Shown here one piece after another: positions 50,072 to 59,806 of a stretch of 64,000 nucleotides of DNA. The DNA lies in the NCBI RefSeq assembly GCF_003576525.1, contig NZ_QWUA01000008.1, forward strand, positions 34,154-98,153, given 5' to 3'. Position 1 is the first letter of the stretch. Each line of letters begins with the position of its first letter. The notes below the pieces were generated by a model. That model was not told the DNA's origin and did not search any database. It saw only the letters and a program-made list of their open reading frames with translations. This DNA is from Rummeliibacillus sp. POC4. Its GTDB lineage: Bacteria > Bacillota > Bacilli > Bacillales_A > Planococcaceae. Made by a program: the position numbers and the translations under genes.

Positions 50072-51895
50072 ATGGCGCAAAAAATACCTGAAGAGATTAT
50101 TGAACAAATACGTTCAAAAACAGATATTGTGGATGTAATTGGTGAATATGTCCAGTTGACAAAAAGAGGAAGGAATTATTTCGGCTTATGTCCTTTTCAT
50201 GGCGAACAAACCCCTTCTTTTTCTGTATCCACAGATAAGCAAATTTTCCATTGCTTTGGTTGCGGTGCTGGAGGAAGTGCCATTACATTTTTAATGGACA
50301 TTGATAATATATCCTTCCAAGAGGCTACGGCTAAGCTTGGTGAACGTGTCGGCATTCATGTCGATGTTTCATCATCACCTAATATTCATACCCATCCTAT
50401 TTCTCCAGAAGAAGGACGTATGAAAGATGCCCATTCTTTTGCAGCAGATTATTATCAGCACTTACTTTTAAATACTGAAGAAGGCGAAAAAGGGCTTGAG
50501 TATTTGCAACAAAGAGGTTTTACCAAAGAAGAAATCGAAATAAATGGGATAGGCTATTCCTTACCCCATTGGGATTCTTTAACTCAACTTTTAACGCGAA
50601 AAGGCTTTGACTTAGATGAAATGGAACAGAGCGGATTAATTATTAAACGAGAGGACGGTTCTGGTTACTTCGACCGTTTCAGAGGCCGTGTCATGTTTCC
50701 AATTCGTGATGAGCAAGGTAAAATTATTGCGTTCTCTGGTCGTATTCTTGATAGTGGTGGAGAAGATGCCAAGTATTTAAATAGTCCCGAATCGCCTATT
50801 TTTCATAAGGGGCAAGTATTATATAACTTGGATCAAGCAAGACCAATCATACGAAAAGAACGTAAAGTTGTGTTATTTGAAGGTTTTATGGATGTGCTCT
50901 CGGCAAAAAGAGCAGATGTTTTTAATGGTGTTGCGTCTATGGGAACTGCCTTAACGATGCAACATATGAATAAGTTGAAACGTCTGACCGATCATATAAT
51001 TGTTTGCTACGATGGTGACAAAGCTGGTTGGGAAGCTGCAAGAAAAGCTGCGGAAATGTTACATTCCGAAAGATTAAATATTGAAGTTGCAGTACTTCCT
51101 ACAGGTTTAGACCCAGATGAATATATACAGCAATTTGGTCCAGAAGCTTTTAAAGAAAAAGTAATCAGTGAACCTCAAAGTTATGTTGCATTTATGTTGA
51201 TGTATTCAAGGCGCAACAAGAATTTTCAATATCAAAATGACATATTGCAATATGTGGATGAGGCTTTAGGCTTTTTAGTTGAAGGAATTTCACCTATTGA
51301 AAAAGAATTATATATTAAACAGATTTCAATGGATACGAATATTTCCGAAGAAACATTACAAATGCAATTACGTCAAAAGGAAGCACAGCTTGCAAAGAAT
51401 TCTAAACGATTTGAGCAACAAGTGCAACCAATAACTGAACAAATTACTCTTCAAAAAGATAAAATCACAGCGACTGACCGTGCAGAAAGACTACTCTTAG
51501 CACATATGTTACACAACATTGACGTTGTCGATCGAATTCGCCAAGAAGAGGATGAAAATCCCTTTGTACGGGAAGATTATATGGCAATCTATATTCACCT
51601 AATTGGTTTTTATGAAGAACATCAAAAAGCAGATTACCAGCGTTTTGCTGAAGTCATTGGTGATAGAGAGCTACGTAAAATCATAATGGAAGCTGCACTT
51701 GTAGAGAGAGATCCTGATCATGCTGAGGAAGAAATTTCTGATTGTTTAAAACAAATAAGAAAGTTCAGGATTAAGCAAATTATACAAGATAAAAAACATG
51801 CTATTCAAGAAGCAGAAAAGATGCACGATTTGAATAGTGCAATGCAGCTTTTAAAAGAAGTTATTGATTTAAAGAATTCACTATCAAAAGTGTAA
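50072..51895 (+). CDS. dnaG: DNA primase
   Basis: A 607-residue primase. CHC2 zinc finger (CPFHGEQTPSF and FHCFGCGAGG, residues about 41-69), TOPRIM catalytic core (LFEGFMDVLSAKRA, CYDGDKAGWEAA) and the C-terminal helicase-binding domain. It synthesises RNA primers for replication. First gene of the macromolecular synthesis operon with sigA. Confidence 0.98.
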   Translation: MAQKIPEEIIEQIRSKTDIVDVIGEYVQLTKRGRNYFGLCPFHGEQTPSFSVSTDKQIFHCFGCGAGGSAITFLMDIDNISFQEATAKLGERVGIHVDVSSSPNIHTHPISPEEGRMKDAHSFAADYYQHLLLNTEEGEKGLEYLQQRGFTKEEIEINGIGYSLPHWDSLTQLLTRKGFDLDEMEQSGLIIKREDGSGYFDRFRGRVMFPIRDEQGKIIAFSGRILDSGGEDAKYLNSPESPIFHKGQVLYNLDQARPIIRKERKVVLFEGFMDVLSAKRADVFNGVASMGTALTMQHMNKLKRLTDHIIVCYDGDKAGWEAARKAAEMLHSERLNIEVAVLPTGLDPDEYIQQFGPEAFKEKVISEPQSYVAFMLMYSRRNKNFQYQNDILQYVDEALGFLVEGISPIEKELYIKQISMDTNISEETLQMQLRQKEAQLAKNSKRFEQQVQPITEQITLQKDKITATDRAERLLLAHMLHNIDVVDRIRQEEDENPFVREDYMAIYIHLIGFYEEHQKADYQRFAEVIGDRELRKIIMEAALVERDPDHAEEEISDCLKQIRKFRIKQIIQDKKHAIQEAEKMHDLNSAMQLLKEVIDLKNSLSKV

Positions 51896-51928
51896 TGGGA
51901 TAGTGATGGTTAGAAGGAGGAAACACCT

Positions 51929-53077
51929 GTGGCGGACAAGTCTAAACGTTCAACCGATGATAAAAAAGTAAAAGAAGTAGAACATGAGCATACTTTAGAA
52001 GAAACAAAAAAATTCTTATTGGCTATTGGTAAGAAAAATGGCGAATTAACATATGCAGAAATTGCAGATAAATTGCAAACATATGAAATGGAAGCCGATC
52101 AAGTTGAAGAATTCATCGAAAAACTTGAATCTAATGGTATTGAATTAGGTGGTAAAGATGGTGATGAAGAAAACTTAGATCGACTACTTAAAGGTAAGGA
52201 CCATGAAGAAACGTTTGACTTGAATGATTTAAGTGTTCCACCAGGCGTTAAGATAAATGACCCAGTTCGTATGTATTTGAAAGAAATTGGTCGGGTTGAC
52301 TTACTAAGTGCAGAAGAAGAAATCGCACTTGCTGAACGTATCGAACAAGGTGATGATGAAGCACGTAAACGATTAGCAGAAGCAAACTTACGACTTGTTG
52401 TAAGTATTGCAAAACGATATGTAGGACGTGGCATGCTTTTCCTTGACCTTATTCAAGAAGGAAATATGGGGCTTATTAAAGCAGTTGAAAAATTCGATTA
52501 TCGAAAAGGATTCAAATTCTCAACATATGCAACTTGGTGGATTCGTCAAGCAATTACTCGTGCGATAGCTGACCAAGCACGTACAATTCGTATTCCCGTG
52601 CATATGGTTGAAACCATTAACAAGTTGATCCGAGTTCAACGTCAATTACTTCAAGACTTAGGACGTGAACCAACACCTGAAGAAATCGGTGAAGAAATGG
52701 ATCTTACACCAGAAAAAGTTCGCGAAATTCTTAAAATCGCTCAAGAACCAGTTTCATTGGAAACACCAATTGGTGAAGAAGATGATTCACATTTAGGTGA
52801 TTTCATAGAGGATTCAGAAGCTCAATCACCTTCTGAACATGCTGCATATGAGCTTTTAAAAGAACAATTAGAAGATGTATTAGATACATTAACTGACCGA
52901 GAAGAAAATGTACTACGTTTACGCTTTGGTTTAGATGATGGCCGTACTCGTACACTTGAAGAAGTAGGTAAAGTCTTTGGTGTTACAAGAGAACGTATTC
53001 GACAAATAGAAGCAAAAGCACTAAGAAAATTGCGCCATCCTTCAAGAAGTAAACGTCTAAAAGATTTTCTAGAATAG
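51929..53077 (+). CDS. sigA: RNA polymerase primary sigma factor SigA (RpoD)
   Basis: A 382-residue sigma-70: region 1.1, region 2 ([20 protein letters not shown]), region 3 and region 4 ([20 protein letters not shown]). It directs transcription of housekeeping genes. GTG start at 51929 after AGAAGGAGG. A strong terminator follows. Confidence 0.99.
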   Translation: MADKSKRSTDDKKVKEVEHEHTLEETKKFLLAIGKKNGELTYAEIADKLQTYEMEADQVEEFIEKLESNGIELGGKDGDEENLDRLLKGKDHEETFDLNDLSVPPGVKINDPVRMYLKEIGRVDLLSAEEEIALAERIEQGDDEARKRLAEANLRLVVSIAKRYVGRGMLFLDLIQEGNMGLIKAVEKFDYRKGFKFSTYATWWIRQAITRAIADQARTIRIPVHMVETINKLIRVQRQLLQDLGREPTPEEIGEEMDLTPEKVREILKIAQEPVSLETPIGEEDDSHLGDFIEDSEAQSPSEHAAYELLKEQLEDVLDTLTDREENVLRLRFGLDDGRTRTLEEVGKVFGVTRERIRQIEAKALRKLRHPSRSKRLKDFLE

Positions 53078-53079
53078 TC

Positions 53080-53113
53080 AAAAAGGCACCCTTTAAAAGG
53101 GTGCCTTTTTTCG
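53080..53113 (+). terminator. Terminator of dnaG-sigA
   Basis: Perfect stem AAAAGGCACCCTTT/AAAGGGTGCCTTTT followed by Ts. Confidence 0.95.
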
Positions 53114-53168
53114 TTGAATTAAGGTAAAATTGGGGATGAAAATGGTTTCAATAGCTGGGGGCAATTAC

Positions 53169-53741
53169 ATGAACAGTCAAAAGAAAGAAGTAATCCTAAA
53201 CGAAATCTCATTCTGGAAGAAAAATAAATTATTACCTGAACATTATTGCGATTTTTTAACAACTTTATATTCAGAAGGTCAAGAAGTAGAAGAAAATAAT
53301 ACGACTAAAATAAGAATCAATGCGGCCAATTCTTTACTGGCAGAAAATTATTCAAAAAATAATTTGAAAACGATTTTAGCTTCCATAGCTATTATCCTAA
53401 TTTTCGTTGCATTATTTGTCTTGAAAGCCCCATTCGTTCTTATTCCAATTATTTTAAGTGTGAGCATAATAGTTGGTCTGTTAGTATTTCTTTTTAAATT
53501 CAAGCCCAATAAAACAGTGAGAAAAACCTTAACATACGCTACAATAGCTCTACTAATTTTTGGAGTCTCTATCAAAATCGTAAACCTCTATTTTGGTGGA
53601 CACCCTTCACTTCTTTATGGTGTTCTACTTGGGAATTGTATTTTATGGTTGTTAACTGGTAGATTATTAAACTTAATCTATTTTAAAATCTCAGGTATTA
53701 TTGGATTAATCATCGTCATTTTTTATATGTTGTTTAAATAA
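53169..53741 (+). CDS. Hypothetical membrane protein (five to six segments)
   Basis: A 190-residue integral membrane protein. A soluble N terminus of about 65 residues (KEVILNEISFWKKNKLLPEH) precedes five or six hydrophobic segments. The N-terminal helix followed by membrane segments recalls DUF2157-like proteins, but the match is not certain. ATG at 53169 follows GGGGG; the open frame starts at 53130, so a longer form is possible. Followed by a terminator. Confidence 0.7.
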   Translation: MNSQKKEVILNEISFWKKNKLLPEHYCDFLTTLYSEGQEVEENNTTKIRINAANSLLAENYSKNNLKTILASIAIILIFVALFVLKAPFVLIPIILSVSIIVGLLVFLFKFKPNKTVRKTLTYATIALLIFGVSIKIVNLYFGGHPSLLYGVLLGNCILWLLTGRLLNLIYFKISGIIGLIIVIFYMLFK

Positions 53742-53800
53742 ATTGATATCAAAACGATTACTTTAGAGATTTGGAATTCACAACTCAATCAATTAAGTAT

Positions 53801-53831
53801 GAAGCTATTTTAAAAATAGCTTCTTTTTTTT
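53801..53831 (+). terminator. Terminator after membrane protein gene
   Basis: Stem GAAGCTATTT/AAATAGCTTC followed by TTTTTTT. Confidence 0.9.
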
Positions 53832-53893
53832 AGTCTTAAAAAATATGATTTTATATAAAGTGTTTTGTAAAATTCGATGAGGAGTGATAGTAG

Positions 53894-55033
53894 ATGAACT
53901 TTGAACTAACCGATGAACAAAAAATGTTACAGAAAATGATAAGAGAGTTTGCGGAAGAAGTAGTAGCGCCAGGAGCAATAGAAAGAGACCGTACGAAAGA
54001 GTTTCCAAAAGAAATTTTTAAACAATTAGGCGAAATGGGAATAATGGGACTGCCTTTTGAAGAAACTTATGGTGGGGCAGGTTCTGATACCATTAGTTTT
54101 GCAATCGTAACAGAAGAGCTTAGTAAAGCGTGTGCATCCACTGGAATAACGTATTCTGCTCATATTTCCTTAGGAGGTGCTCCACTCCATTTATTTGGAA
54201 CAAAAGAACAAAAAGAAAAATTCCTAACACCAATTTGCACAGGTGAATCGTTGGGGGCATTTGGTTTAACAGAGCCTAATGCAGGTTCCGATGCTGGTGG
54301 AACTGAAACAACTGCAAAACTTGATGATGGTGTTTATACGATAAACGGAAGTAAAATGTTTATCACAAATGCAAGTTACGCAAATCATTTAGCTTTAACT
54401 GCTGTTACTGGTATCAAAAAAGGTAAAAAACAAATAAGTTCCATTATTGTACCAACAGATTCTAATGGATTTACTATCTCTGAGCCATATGAAAAAATGG
54501 GGTTAAATTCGTCAAATACGACAGAACTTATATTACAGGATGTGCAAGTTCCAAAAGAGTATTTATTGGGTGTTGAAGGAGAAGGGTTTAAACAATTTCT
54601 CGTTACATTAGATGGAGGAAGGATAGGGATTGCAGCAATGGCTGTAGGAATTGCTCAGGCAGCCTATACAAAAGCACTAAATTATGCAAAGGAAAGAAAG
54701 CAGTTTGGACAAGCGATTAGTACATTCCAAGTAACACAATTTAAGCTCGCAGATATGGCTTTAAAAATCGAATTAGCACGAAATATGGTTTATAAAGCAG
54801 CTTGGTTAAAAGATCAACAAAAAGCATTTACAAAAGAGGCAGCAATGGCTAAATTATATGCAACAGAAATAGCGATGGAAATCGCAAGAGAAGCTATACA
54901 AATTCATGGCGGATATGGGTATATGAAGGAATTTGAAGTCGAAAGGTATTTAAGAGATGCAAAGCTGTTAGAAATTGGTGAAGGAACCTCTGAAGTACAA
55001 AGAATGGTTATTGCAAGACAAATTGGTTGTTAA
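53894..55033 (+). CDS. Acyl-CoA dehydrogenase
   Basis: A 379-residue flavoenzyme with signatures GAFGLTEPNAGSDAGG (FAD and substrate), FITNASYANHLAL, and QIHGGYGYMKEFEVERYLRD. The likely catalytic Glu is in LEIGEGTSEVQ near the C terminus. It introduces the alpha-beta double bond in acyl-CoA. Sequence resembles short-chain (butyryl-CoA) enzymes, but chain length is not determined by inspection. GAGGAGTGA precedes the ATG. Alone in its unit. Confidence 0.95.
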   Translation: MNFELTDEQKMLQKMIREFAEEVVAPGAIERDRTKEFPKEIFKQLGEMGIMGLPFEETYGGAGSDTISFAIVTEELSKACASTGITYSAHISLGGAPLHLFGTKEQKEKFLTPICTGESLGAFGLTEPNAGSDAGGTETTAKLDDGVYTINGSKMFITNASYANHLALTAVTGIKKGKKQISSIIVPTDSNGFTISEPYEKMGLNSSNTTELILQDVQVPKEYLLGVEGEGFKQFLVTLDGGRIGIAAMAVGIAQAAYTKALNYAKERKQFGQAISTFQVTQFKLADMALKIELARNMVYKAAWLKDQQKAFTKEAAMAKLYATEIAMEIAREAIQIHGGYGYMKEFEVERYLRDAKLLEIGEGTSEVQRMVIARQIGC

Positions 55034-55124
55034 TATGACTATTGTGTCAAATTTGTCACAAACAAACGAAAACTTGTACAGAAAGCCTTTTCGTTTCATC
55101 AGTTATGAAGTACAATATAAAGTG

Positions 55125-55153
55125 TTGACTGATTCTATTTATAGAAATAGATT
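55125..55153 (+). promoter_or_regulatory. cccA promoter
   Basis: TTGACT (55125-55130), 17 bases, TAGATT (55148-55153). Confidence 0.55.
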
Positions 55154-55177
55154 GAACTTATAAGGGAGGGTAAATTT

Positions 55178-55558
55178 ATGAAAAAGAATCCTATTATTCC
55201 GTATATCTTAATCATGGCGTTCGGTTTAGGTTTAATCTTCTTCTTGTCTGTAGAAGGAGCAGGAAATAAAGCCGATATCGCTAAAGGCGGAGACAAAGCA
55301 AAAACTGAACAAGCAGCTGGTGATAAAGAATCGGCATCTGGTGATGTTGATCCCGAAGCAATCGCTAAAGAAAAATGTATATCTTGTCACGGTGGAGACC
55401 TTAAAGGCCAAGTAGGTCCAAACTTACATGGTACAGGTTTAAAAGAAGCTGAAGTAAAAGATATTCTTACTAACGGTAAAGGCAGCGGTATGCCTGCTGG
55501 TTTAGTTTCAGGTGCAGAACTTGATGCTATGGCTAAATATATTTCTGAATTAAAATAA
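55178..55558 (+). CDS. cccA: Cytochrome c550, membrane-anchored
   Basis: A 126-residue c-type cytochrome: an N-terminal membrane anchor (IIPYILIMAFGLGLIFFL), a Lys/Ala/Gly-rich linker and a heme domain with CISCH (residues 67-71) and the axial Met in GMPAGL. It carries electrons outside the membrane. GGGAGG precedes the ATG. Its position after sigA matches B. subtilis cccA. Confidence 0.94.
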   Translation: MKKNPIIPYILIMAFGLGLIFFLSVEGAGNKADIAKGGDKAKTEQAAGDKESASGDVDPEAIAKEKCISCHGGDLKGQVGPNLHGTGLKEAEVKDILTNGKGSGMPAGLVSGAELDAMAKYISELK

Positions 55559-55578
55559 TTAATTCCTATATATTTTCC

Positions 55579-55612
55579 AAACCCTTATCCTACTTGGGAT
55601 AAGGGTTTTTTA
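55579..55612 (+). terminator. Terminator of cccA
   Basis: Stem AACCCTTATCC/GGATAAGGGTT followed by Ts. Confidence 0.93.
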
Positions 55613-55695
55613 CTTAAATCTAATTCGAAATAAGACTTATCTATACAATATATGACGAATTTCGATACAATAAGACAAGGGAGGAGGGTTTAAAA

Positions 55696-56391
55696 ATGAA
55701 TGCTCAAAAATTATCAAAGCGCCTCGAAAAAGTTGCCTCTTTTGTGCCGGAAAATTCAATTGTAGCTGATATTGGTAGTGATCACGCATACTTACCTTGC
55801 TATTTAGTTTTAAATAAGATTGCAAAAGGTGCAATAGCAGGAGAAGTAGTGAAGGGACCATATGAATCAGCATGTCATGAAGTACAATCAGAAGGCTTAC
55901 AATCACAAATTACAGTACGTCTAGCTGATGGGCTTAAAGCTATATATCCAGAAGACTGTGTAACAGTCATTACTATTGCAGGTATGGGTGGTCCGCTAAT
56001 AGCATCTATTTTGGAAAAAGAAGTAGGTCGATTAGCAGGAGTGAAGAGACTAATTCTTCAACCAAATATACATGCAATTGCAATCCGTGAATGGGCCTCT
56101 AAAAATAATTGGAAGATTATAAACGAGGAAATCTTAAAAGAAGATGACAAGATTTATGAAGTATTAGTACTTGAACCAGGTAAAGAAACTTTAACAAATG
56201 AAGCCTTACTATTAGGACCAGTACTAATGCAACAACAAAATGAAGTCTTTAAAGAAAAATGGAATCATGAAATCGAACAATGGCAAAATGTTTTAAAAGC
56301 TCTTGAAAAAGCAGAGCAAACCAAAGAAATTTTAGCTAAAAAGAAAGAATTACAGCAACGAATTCGAATGGTAGAGGAGGTTTTGCGATGA
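55696..56391 (+). CDS. trmK: tRNA (adenine(22)-N1)-methyltransferase
   Basis: A 231-residue TrmK family enzyme with a SAM motif VADIGSDHAYLP and GMGGPLIASIL, then a C-terminal coiled coil. It methylates A22 of tRNAs. GGGAGGAGGG precedes the ATG. Its stop overlaps the start of the next gene (ATGA). Confidence 0.94.
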   Translation: MNAQKLSKRLEKVASFVPENSIVADIGSDHAYLPCYLVLNKIAKGAIAGEVVKGPYESACHEVQSEGLQSQITVRLADGLKAIYPEDCVTVITIAGMGGPLIASILEKEVGRLAGVKRLILQPNIHAIAIREWASKNNWKIINEEILKEDDKIYEVLVLEPGKETLTNEALLLGPVLMQQQNEVFKEKWNHEIEQWQNVLKALEKAEQTKEILAKKKELQQRIRMVEEVLR

Positions 56392-57509
56392 TGAAAAAAA
56401 CGAATGGTCAAGAAATTATTCAAATTTTTGAATCATGGTCTCCGAAAAAAATTGCGGCAATGGAAGGCGACCCAATTGGACTAGCCATTGGTACTTTAAA
56501 CAAACCTGTATCCAAAGTGTTAGTTACATTAGATGTTAACGAAAATGTAGTTGATGAAGCCATCGCCAATCAATGCCAATTAATAATTGCTCACCATCCA
56601 CCAATCTTCCGGAAATTAGCAAATCTACGAACTGATAATCCAAAAGGTCAATTATTAGAAAAATGTATTAAAAATGACATCGCAGTATATGCAGCACATA
56701 CAAATTTAGATGTTGCTGAAGGCGGAGTGAATGATTTATTAGCAGAAGCATTACAATTACAGAATTGTGAAGTGTTAGTACCAACATTTACTGAAAAGAT
56801 GTATAAGCTTGCTGTATTTGTTCCAGAAAATCATGCAGAACCATTACGACAAGCATTAGCAGGTGCTGGTGCAGGGCGTATAGGGGATTATGATTCTTGT
56901 AGCTATACAATTTCTGGTGAAGGTAGATTTAGAGCCTTAGATGGAGCCACTCCTTTCACTGGCGAAGTTGGAAAATTGCACACAGAACCAGAAGTGAAAA
57001 TAGAAGTTGTTGTGTCAGAATCAAATAAAAACAAAGCCTTGCGTGCAATGTTCAATCATCATCCTTACGAAGAACCTGCTTATGATTTATTTGCCTTAGA
57101 AACACCTGCAAATGAAATGGGATTAGGCAGAATTGGAACGATAAATCCAATGACACTTCATCAATTTGCTGAACATGTAAAGAATACTTTAAATGTTCCT
57201 GCTGTACGAGTTGTGGGGGATTTGTCAGCACAAGTACGTAAGATTGCTGTCTTAGGTGGCGACGGGAATAAGTATATCTATGCAGCTAAACGTGCAGGAG
57301 CGGACGTTTTTGTGACTGGAGATATGTATTTCCATGTTGCACAAGATGCGGAAAGTATGGGATTACATATTGTTGATCCTGGTCATCATGTTGAGAGTGT
57401 TATGAAAGCAGGAGTTGCGAAAAAAATGACACTTCTTTGCGAACAGCATAAAGTCGACTGTACTTTTATTCCTTCAAAAATATCGACAGAACCTTTCCAA
57501 TTTATATAA
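56388..57509 (+). CDS. Nif3-like dinuclear metal center protein (YqfO)
   Basis: A 373-residue NIF3/GTP cyclohydrolase 1 type 2 homolog. Metal ligands appear in IIAHHPP, AAHTNLDVAEGG and the C-terminal DPGHHVES. It carries the PII-like insert (KLAVFVPENHAEPLRQALA) typical of the long YqfO form. Biochemical role unsettled. Two adjacent ATGs (56388, 56391) overlap the trmK stop. Confidence 0.92.
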   Translation: MMKKTNGQEIIQIFESWSPKKIAAMEGDPIGLAIGTLNKPVSKVLVTLDVNENVVDEAIANQCQLIIAHHPPIFRKLANLRTDNPKGQLLEKCIKNDIAVYAAHTNLDVAEGGVNDLLAEALQLQNCEVLVPTFTEKMYKLAVFVPENHAEPLRQALAGAGAGRIGDYDSCSYTISGEGRFRALDGATPFTGEVGKLHTEPEVKIEVVVSESNKNKALRAMFNHHPYEEPAYDLFALETPANEMGLGRIGTINPMTLHQFAEHVKNTLNVPAVRVVGDLSAQVRKIAVLGGDGNKYIYAAKRAGADVFVTGDMYFHVAQDAESMGLHIVDPGHHVESVMKAGVAKKMTLLCEQHKVDCTFIPSKISTEPFQFI

Positions 57510-57540
57510 ATGAGATATATAATAACTGAACAAGAATAGA

Positions 57541-57583
57541 AAAGAGCGTCTAATCTGTCTATAAAGACAGTAAGACGCTCTTA
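57541..57583 (-). terminator. Terminator of ispH
   Basis: Outer stem AAGAGCGTC/GACGCTCTT and inner CTGTC/GACAG. The T-rich side (TTTTCTATTC) is on the minus strand, so it mainly serves ispH; yqfO converges on it. Confidence 0.75.
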
Positions 57584-57599
57584 CTAACACTAGCCATTA

Positions 57600-58583
57600 T
57601 TATTTTTCAGATAGGTTATACGGCATGATTTTTTCAACTGGTGAAGGTTGTTTAATCTTAGGTAAAATTTTATCTAATGTTACGGTTCTCGCTAAAGAAT
57701 GAGTAGAAGGGTCATTGGGATCATATTTTTCTAAGAATCTAATCACTTCTTTAACAATTGGAGTAGGTGTGGAAGCACCAGCCGTAACTCCAACTTTTTC
57801 GATACCTTCAAGCCACTCTAATTTAAGTTCTGATAAATCTGCAATACGATAAGAATTTGTATGAGCAATTTCTTCAGAAACTTGTGTTAAACGATTAGAG
57901 TTATTACTTCTAGGATCACCAACAACTAATAATAGATCAGCTTCACCTGCTTGTTTTGCAACTGCTTCTTGACGAACTTGTGTAGCTAGACAAATTTCTT
58001 TATGAATTTCGATATTTGGATATTTTTCTTTCAATCGGTCCATTAAATCTGCTACATCCCATTGACTCATGGTTGTTTGGTTTGTCACAAGGATTTTATC
58101 ACGAGTAAGATTTAGTTGGTCAATATCCTCCAAGTTTTGCACAAGATGTACATGGTTAGGTGATACACCGATAGCACCTTCTGGCTCTGGGTGTCCTTTT
58201 TTACCGATATAAATAATATCATAGCCTTCAGCAGATTTTTCTTCTATCAAATCATGTGTGACTGTAACATCAGGGCATGTTGCATCAATTGCAACTAATC
58301 CTTTTTTTCTTGCTAATTCTCGTACTTCAGGTGAGACACCATGTGCAGTATAAATAACGGTTCCTTTATCAACTTGTTTCAAAATTTCAAGACGATTTGG
58401 ACCATCTAAAGTAATAATTCCATCCTGTTCGAATGCATCGGTAACGTGCTTGTTGTGAACAATCATACCGAGTATATAAATAGGTCTTGGTAATGTTTTA
58501 TCTAAGGCTGCATTACGTGCGATCACCATTGCATCGACAACGCCATAACAGTATCCTCGTGGTGTGATTTTAATGACTTGCAT
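57600..58583 (-). CDS. ispH: 4-hydroxy-3-methylbut-2-enyl diphosphate reductase
   Basis: A 327-residue iron-sulfur enzyme, last step of the MEP isoprenoid pathway (HMBPP to IPP/DMAPP). Cluster Cys residues are in [15 protein letters not shown] and [10 protein letters not shown]. Other conserved motifs are MIVHNKHV and [11 protein letters not shown] at 58583 follows AAAGGAG (58592-58598); the upstream ATG at 58601 has no such site. Confidence 0.96.
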   Translation of the reverse strand: MQVIKITPRGYCYGVVDAMVIARNAALDKTLPRPIYILGMIVHNKHVTDAFEQDGIITLDGPNRLEILKQVDKGTVIYTAHGVSPEVRELARKKGLVAIDATCPDVTVTHDLIEEKSAEGYDIIYIGKKGHPEPEGAIGVSPNHVHLVQNLEDIDQLNLTRDKILVTNQTTMSQWDVADLMDRLKEKYPNIEIHKEICLATQVRQEAVAKQAGEADLLLVVGDPRSNNSNRLTQVSEEIAHTNSYRIADLSELKLEWLEGIEKVGVTAGASTPTPIVKEVIRFLEKYDPNDPSTHSLARTVTLDKILPKIKQPSPVEKIMPYNLSEK

Positions 58584-58615
58584 GCTTCGAACTCCTTTCA
58601 ACGCTCGCTATGTAT

Positions 58616-58644
58616 ATTATACCGGAGTCCTGATTTGAATACAA
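58616..58644 (-). promoter_or_regulatory. ispH promoter
   Basis: Minus strand TATAAT (58616-58621) with TTGTAT 17 bases upstream. The -35 is a poor match. Confidence 0.5.
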
Positions 58645-58667
58645 AATAATCTATTCTTCAGCAATAT

Positions 58668-58706
58668 GCAGTTCCATCACCTCAAAAGGAGAGATGATGG
58701 AACTGC
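58668..58706. repeat. 12-bp perfect inverted repeat
   Basis: GCAGTTCCATCA (58668-58679)/TGATGGAACTGC (58695-58706). No T-run follows on either strand. It lies between ispH and the yqfQ-like gene. Confidence 0.7.
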
Positions 58707-58734
58707 CCGTAAAAAGCCCGATTGGTTCAACTAA

Positions 58735-58765
58735 CCTTCAGAGGGGGAAAGAACCCCTCTGAAGG
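58735..58765. repeat. 12-bp perfect hairpin downstream of yqfQ-like gene
   Basis: CCTTCAGAGGGG/CCCCTCTGAAGG with a seven-base loop. On the minus strand it follows the yqfQ-like stop codon by about ten bases, so it may end or stabilise that transcript, although no U tract follows. Confidence 0.7.
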
Positions 58766-58775
58766 AAGTATCACT

Positions 58776-59594
58776 TTACCCATTAAAGGGTGGTTGGAAT
58801 ATTCTTGGGGTTGATGGGCGTGTTCTTGGTGGTGTGTATGCTTGAACTTCTGGTTGTGCAGGCTCAGGTTGTGAACTATTTCTACCAAATCTAAATCTCA
58901 TTGGTCTTCTTTCTTGCGCAAGGTTATTATTTTGTGGATCAGTTGCGGTGGTAGGGCTATTTGCATTAGGAAGTCCTTGGAACCCTTTATAAAGTCTGTA
59001 TAAAGCAGGTAGGTTTTGGAACATCGGTGAAATCTGTTTAACCATAGGCGTAAATTTTTGAGCAGTATTAAACAATTGATCGGCTGTATTTAAGTATTGT
59101 TCTAATTTTGCGAATCCTCCAAGGGAACTTGCACCTTCAGCTACATTTGCAGCAGCCCCAGCAGCTTCCGCGGCTCCAGCAGCTCCGGCAGCCCCGGCAA
59201 TATTTCCAGCAGTATTTGCAGCTCTTGCTCCACCACCAGCAAAACTACTTAAAGAATTTGCCATTCTAGCAGCACCATCGGCAAAATTACCTACAGTATT
59301 CGCTGTTCTAGCGGTGCCGCCAGCAAAATTACCTATAGAATTTACAGCTCTAGCTGCGCCACCTGTAAAATTCCGAATTGGACCAGCAGGAGCAGGACCA
59401 CCTGGACCAGGGCCACCAAAACCTGGTGCACCTATAAAATTACCGGCTCCTCTTGCGAAAGCTTGTGCAGGTCCATTAAAGTTGCCTGGACCAGGAGGTG
59501 GAAAAGGCATTGGCCTCATCATTTGTTGCATTCCATATGGATTAAACCCTCCCTGAATTGGGTTACCATAAGGGTTAAAGGATCGGTAAACCAT
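58776..59594 (-). CDS. YqfQ/VrrA-like low-complexity spore protein
   Basis: A 272-residue low-complexity protein rich in Gly, Ala, Pro and Asn. The N terminus has Pro/Gly/Phe-rich repeats (GGFNPYGMQQMMRPMPFPPP). Residues 76-131 hold four tandem 14-residue units of the pattern FAxGAARxANxxGN, followed by an Ala/Gly run. The central part (YLNTADQLFNTAQKFTPMVK, LPALYRLYKG) matches the YqfQ/VrrA pattern. B. subtilis yqfQ occupies the same place beside ispH and cshB, and is linked to the spore. AAAGGAG precedes the ATG. Confidence 0.8.
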   Translation of the reverse strand: MVYRSFNPYGNPIQGGFNPYGMQQMMRPMPFPPPGPGNFNGPAQAFARGAGNFIGAPGFGGPGPGGPAPAGPIRNFTGGAARAVNSIGNFAGGTARTANTVGNFADGAARMANSLSSFAGGGARAANTAGNIAGAAGAAGAAEAAGAAANVAEGASSLGGFAKLEQYLNTADQLFNTAQKFTPMVKQISPMFQNLPALYRLYKGFQGLPNANSPTTATDPQNNNLAQERRPMRFRFGRNSSQPEPAQPEVQAYTPPRTRPSTPRIFQPPFNG

Positions 59595-59768
59595 AAGAAT
59601 CTCCTTTCAATTTTTCAAAGTAAAATCAAAGTTCACTCAAACGTGAATTATGAATTTGTTTACTTGTAAAATAAGACAATAAAAAGCACATAGGAAAAAT
59701 CAACAAGAGAATTGACTAATGCTTTATTAATAGATATGATATGCAGATGGTCTAATGAATGCGAATCA

Positions 59769-59777
59769 TGTTACAAT
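59769..59777 (+). promoter_or_regulatory. Extended -10 promoter of cshB
   Basis: TG-T-TACAAT (59769-59777); no good -35 is visible. Confidence 0.45.
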
Positions 59778-59806
59778 ATTTATAGAAAGTTAGGAGTGAC
59801 AATTTA

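Noticed and set aside
54975..55163. Small ORF overlapping the acyl-CoA dehydrogenase end
   Set aside because: It lies out of frame within the dehydrogenase and then covers the cccA promoter; no ribosome binding site or recognisable sequence.
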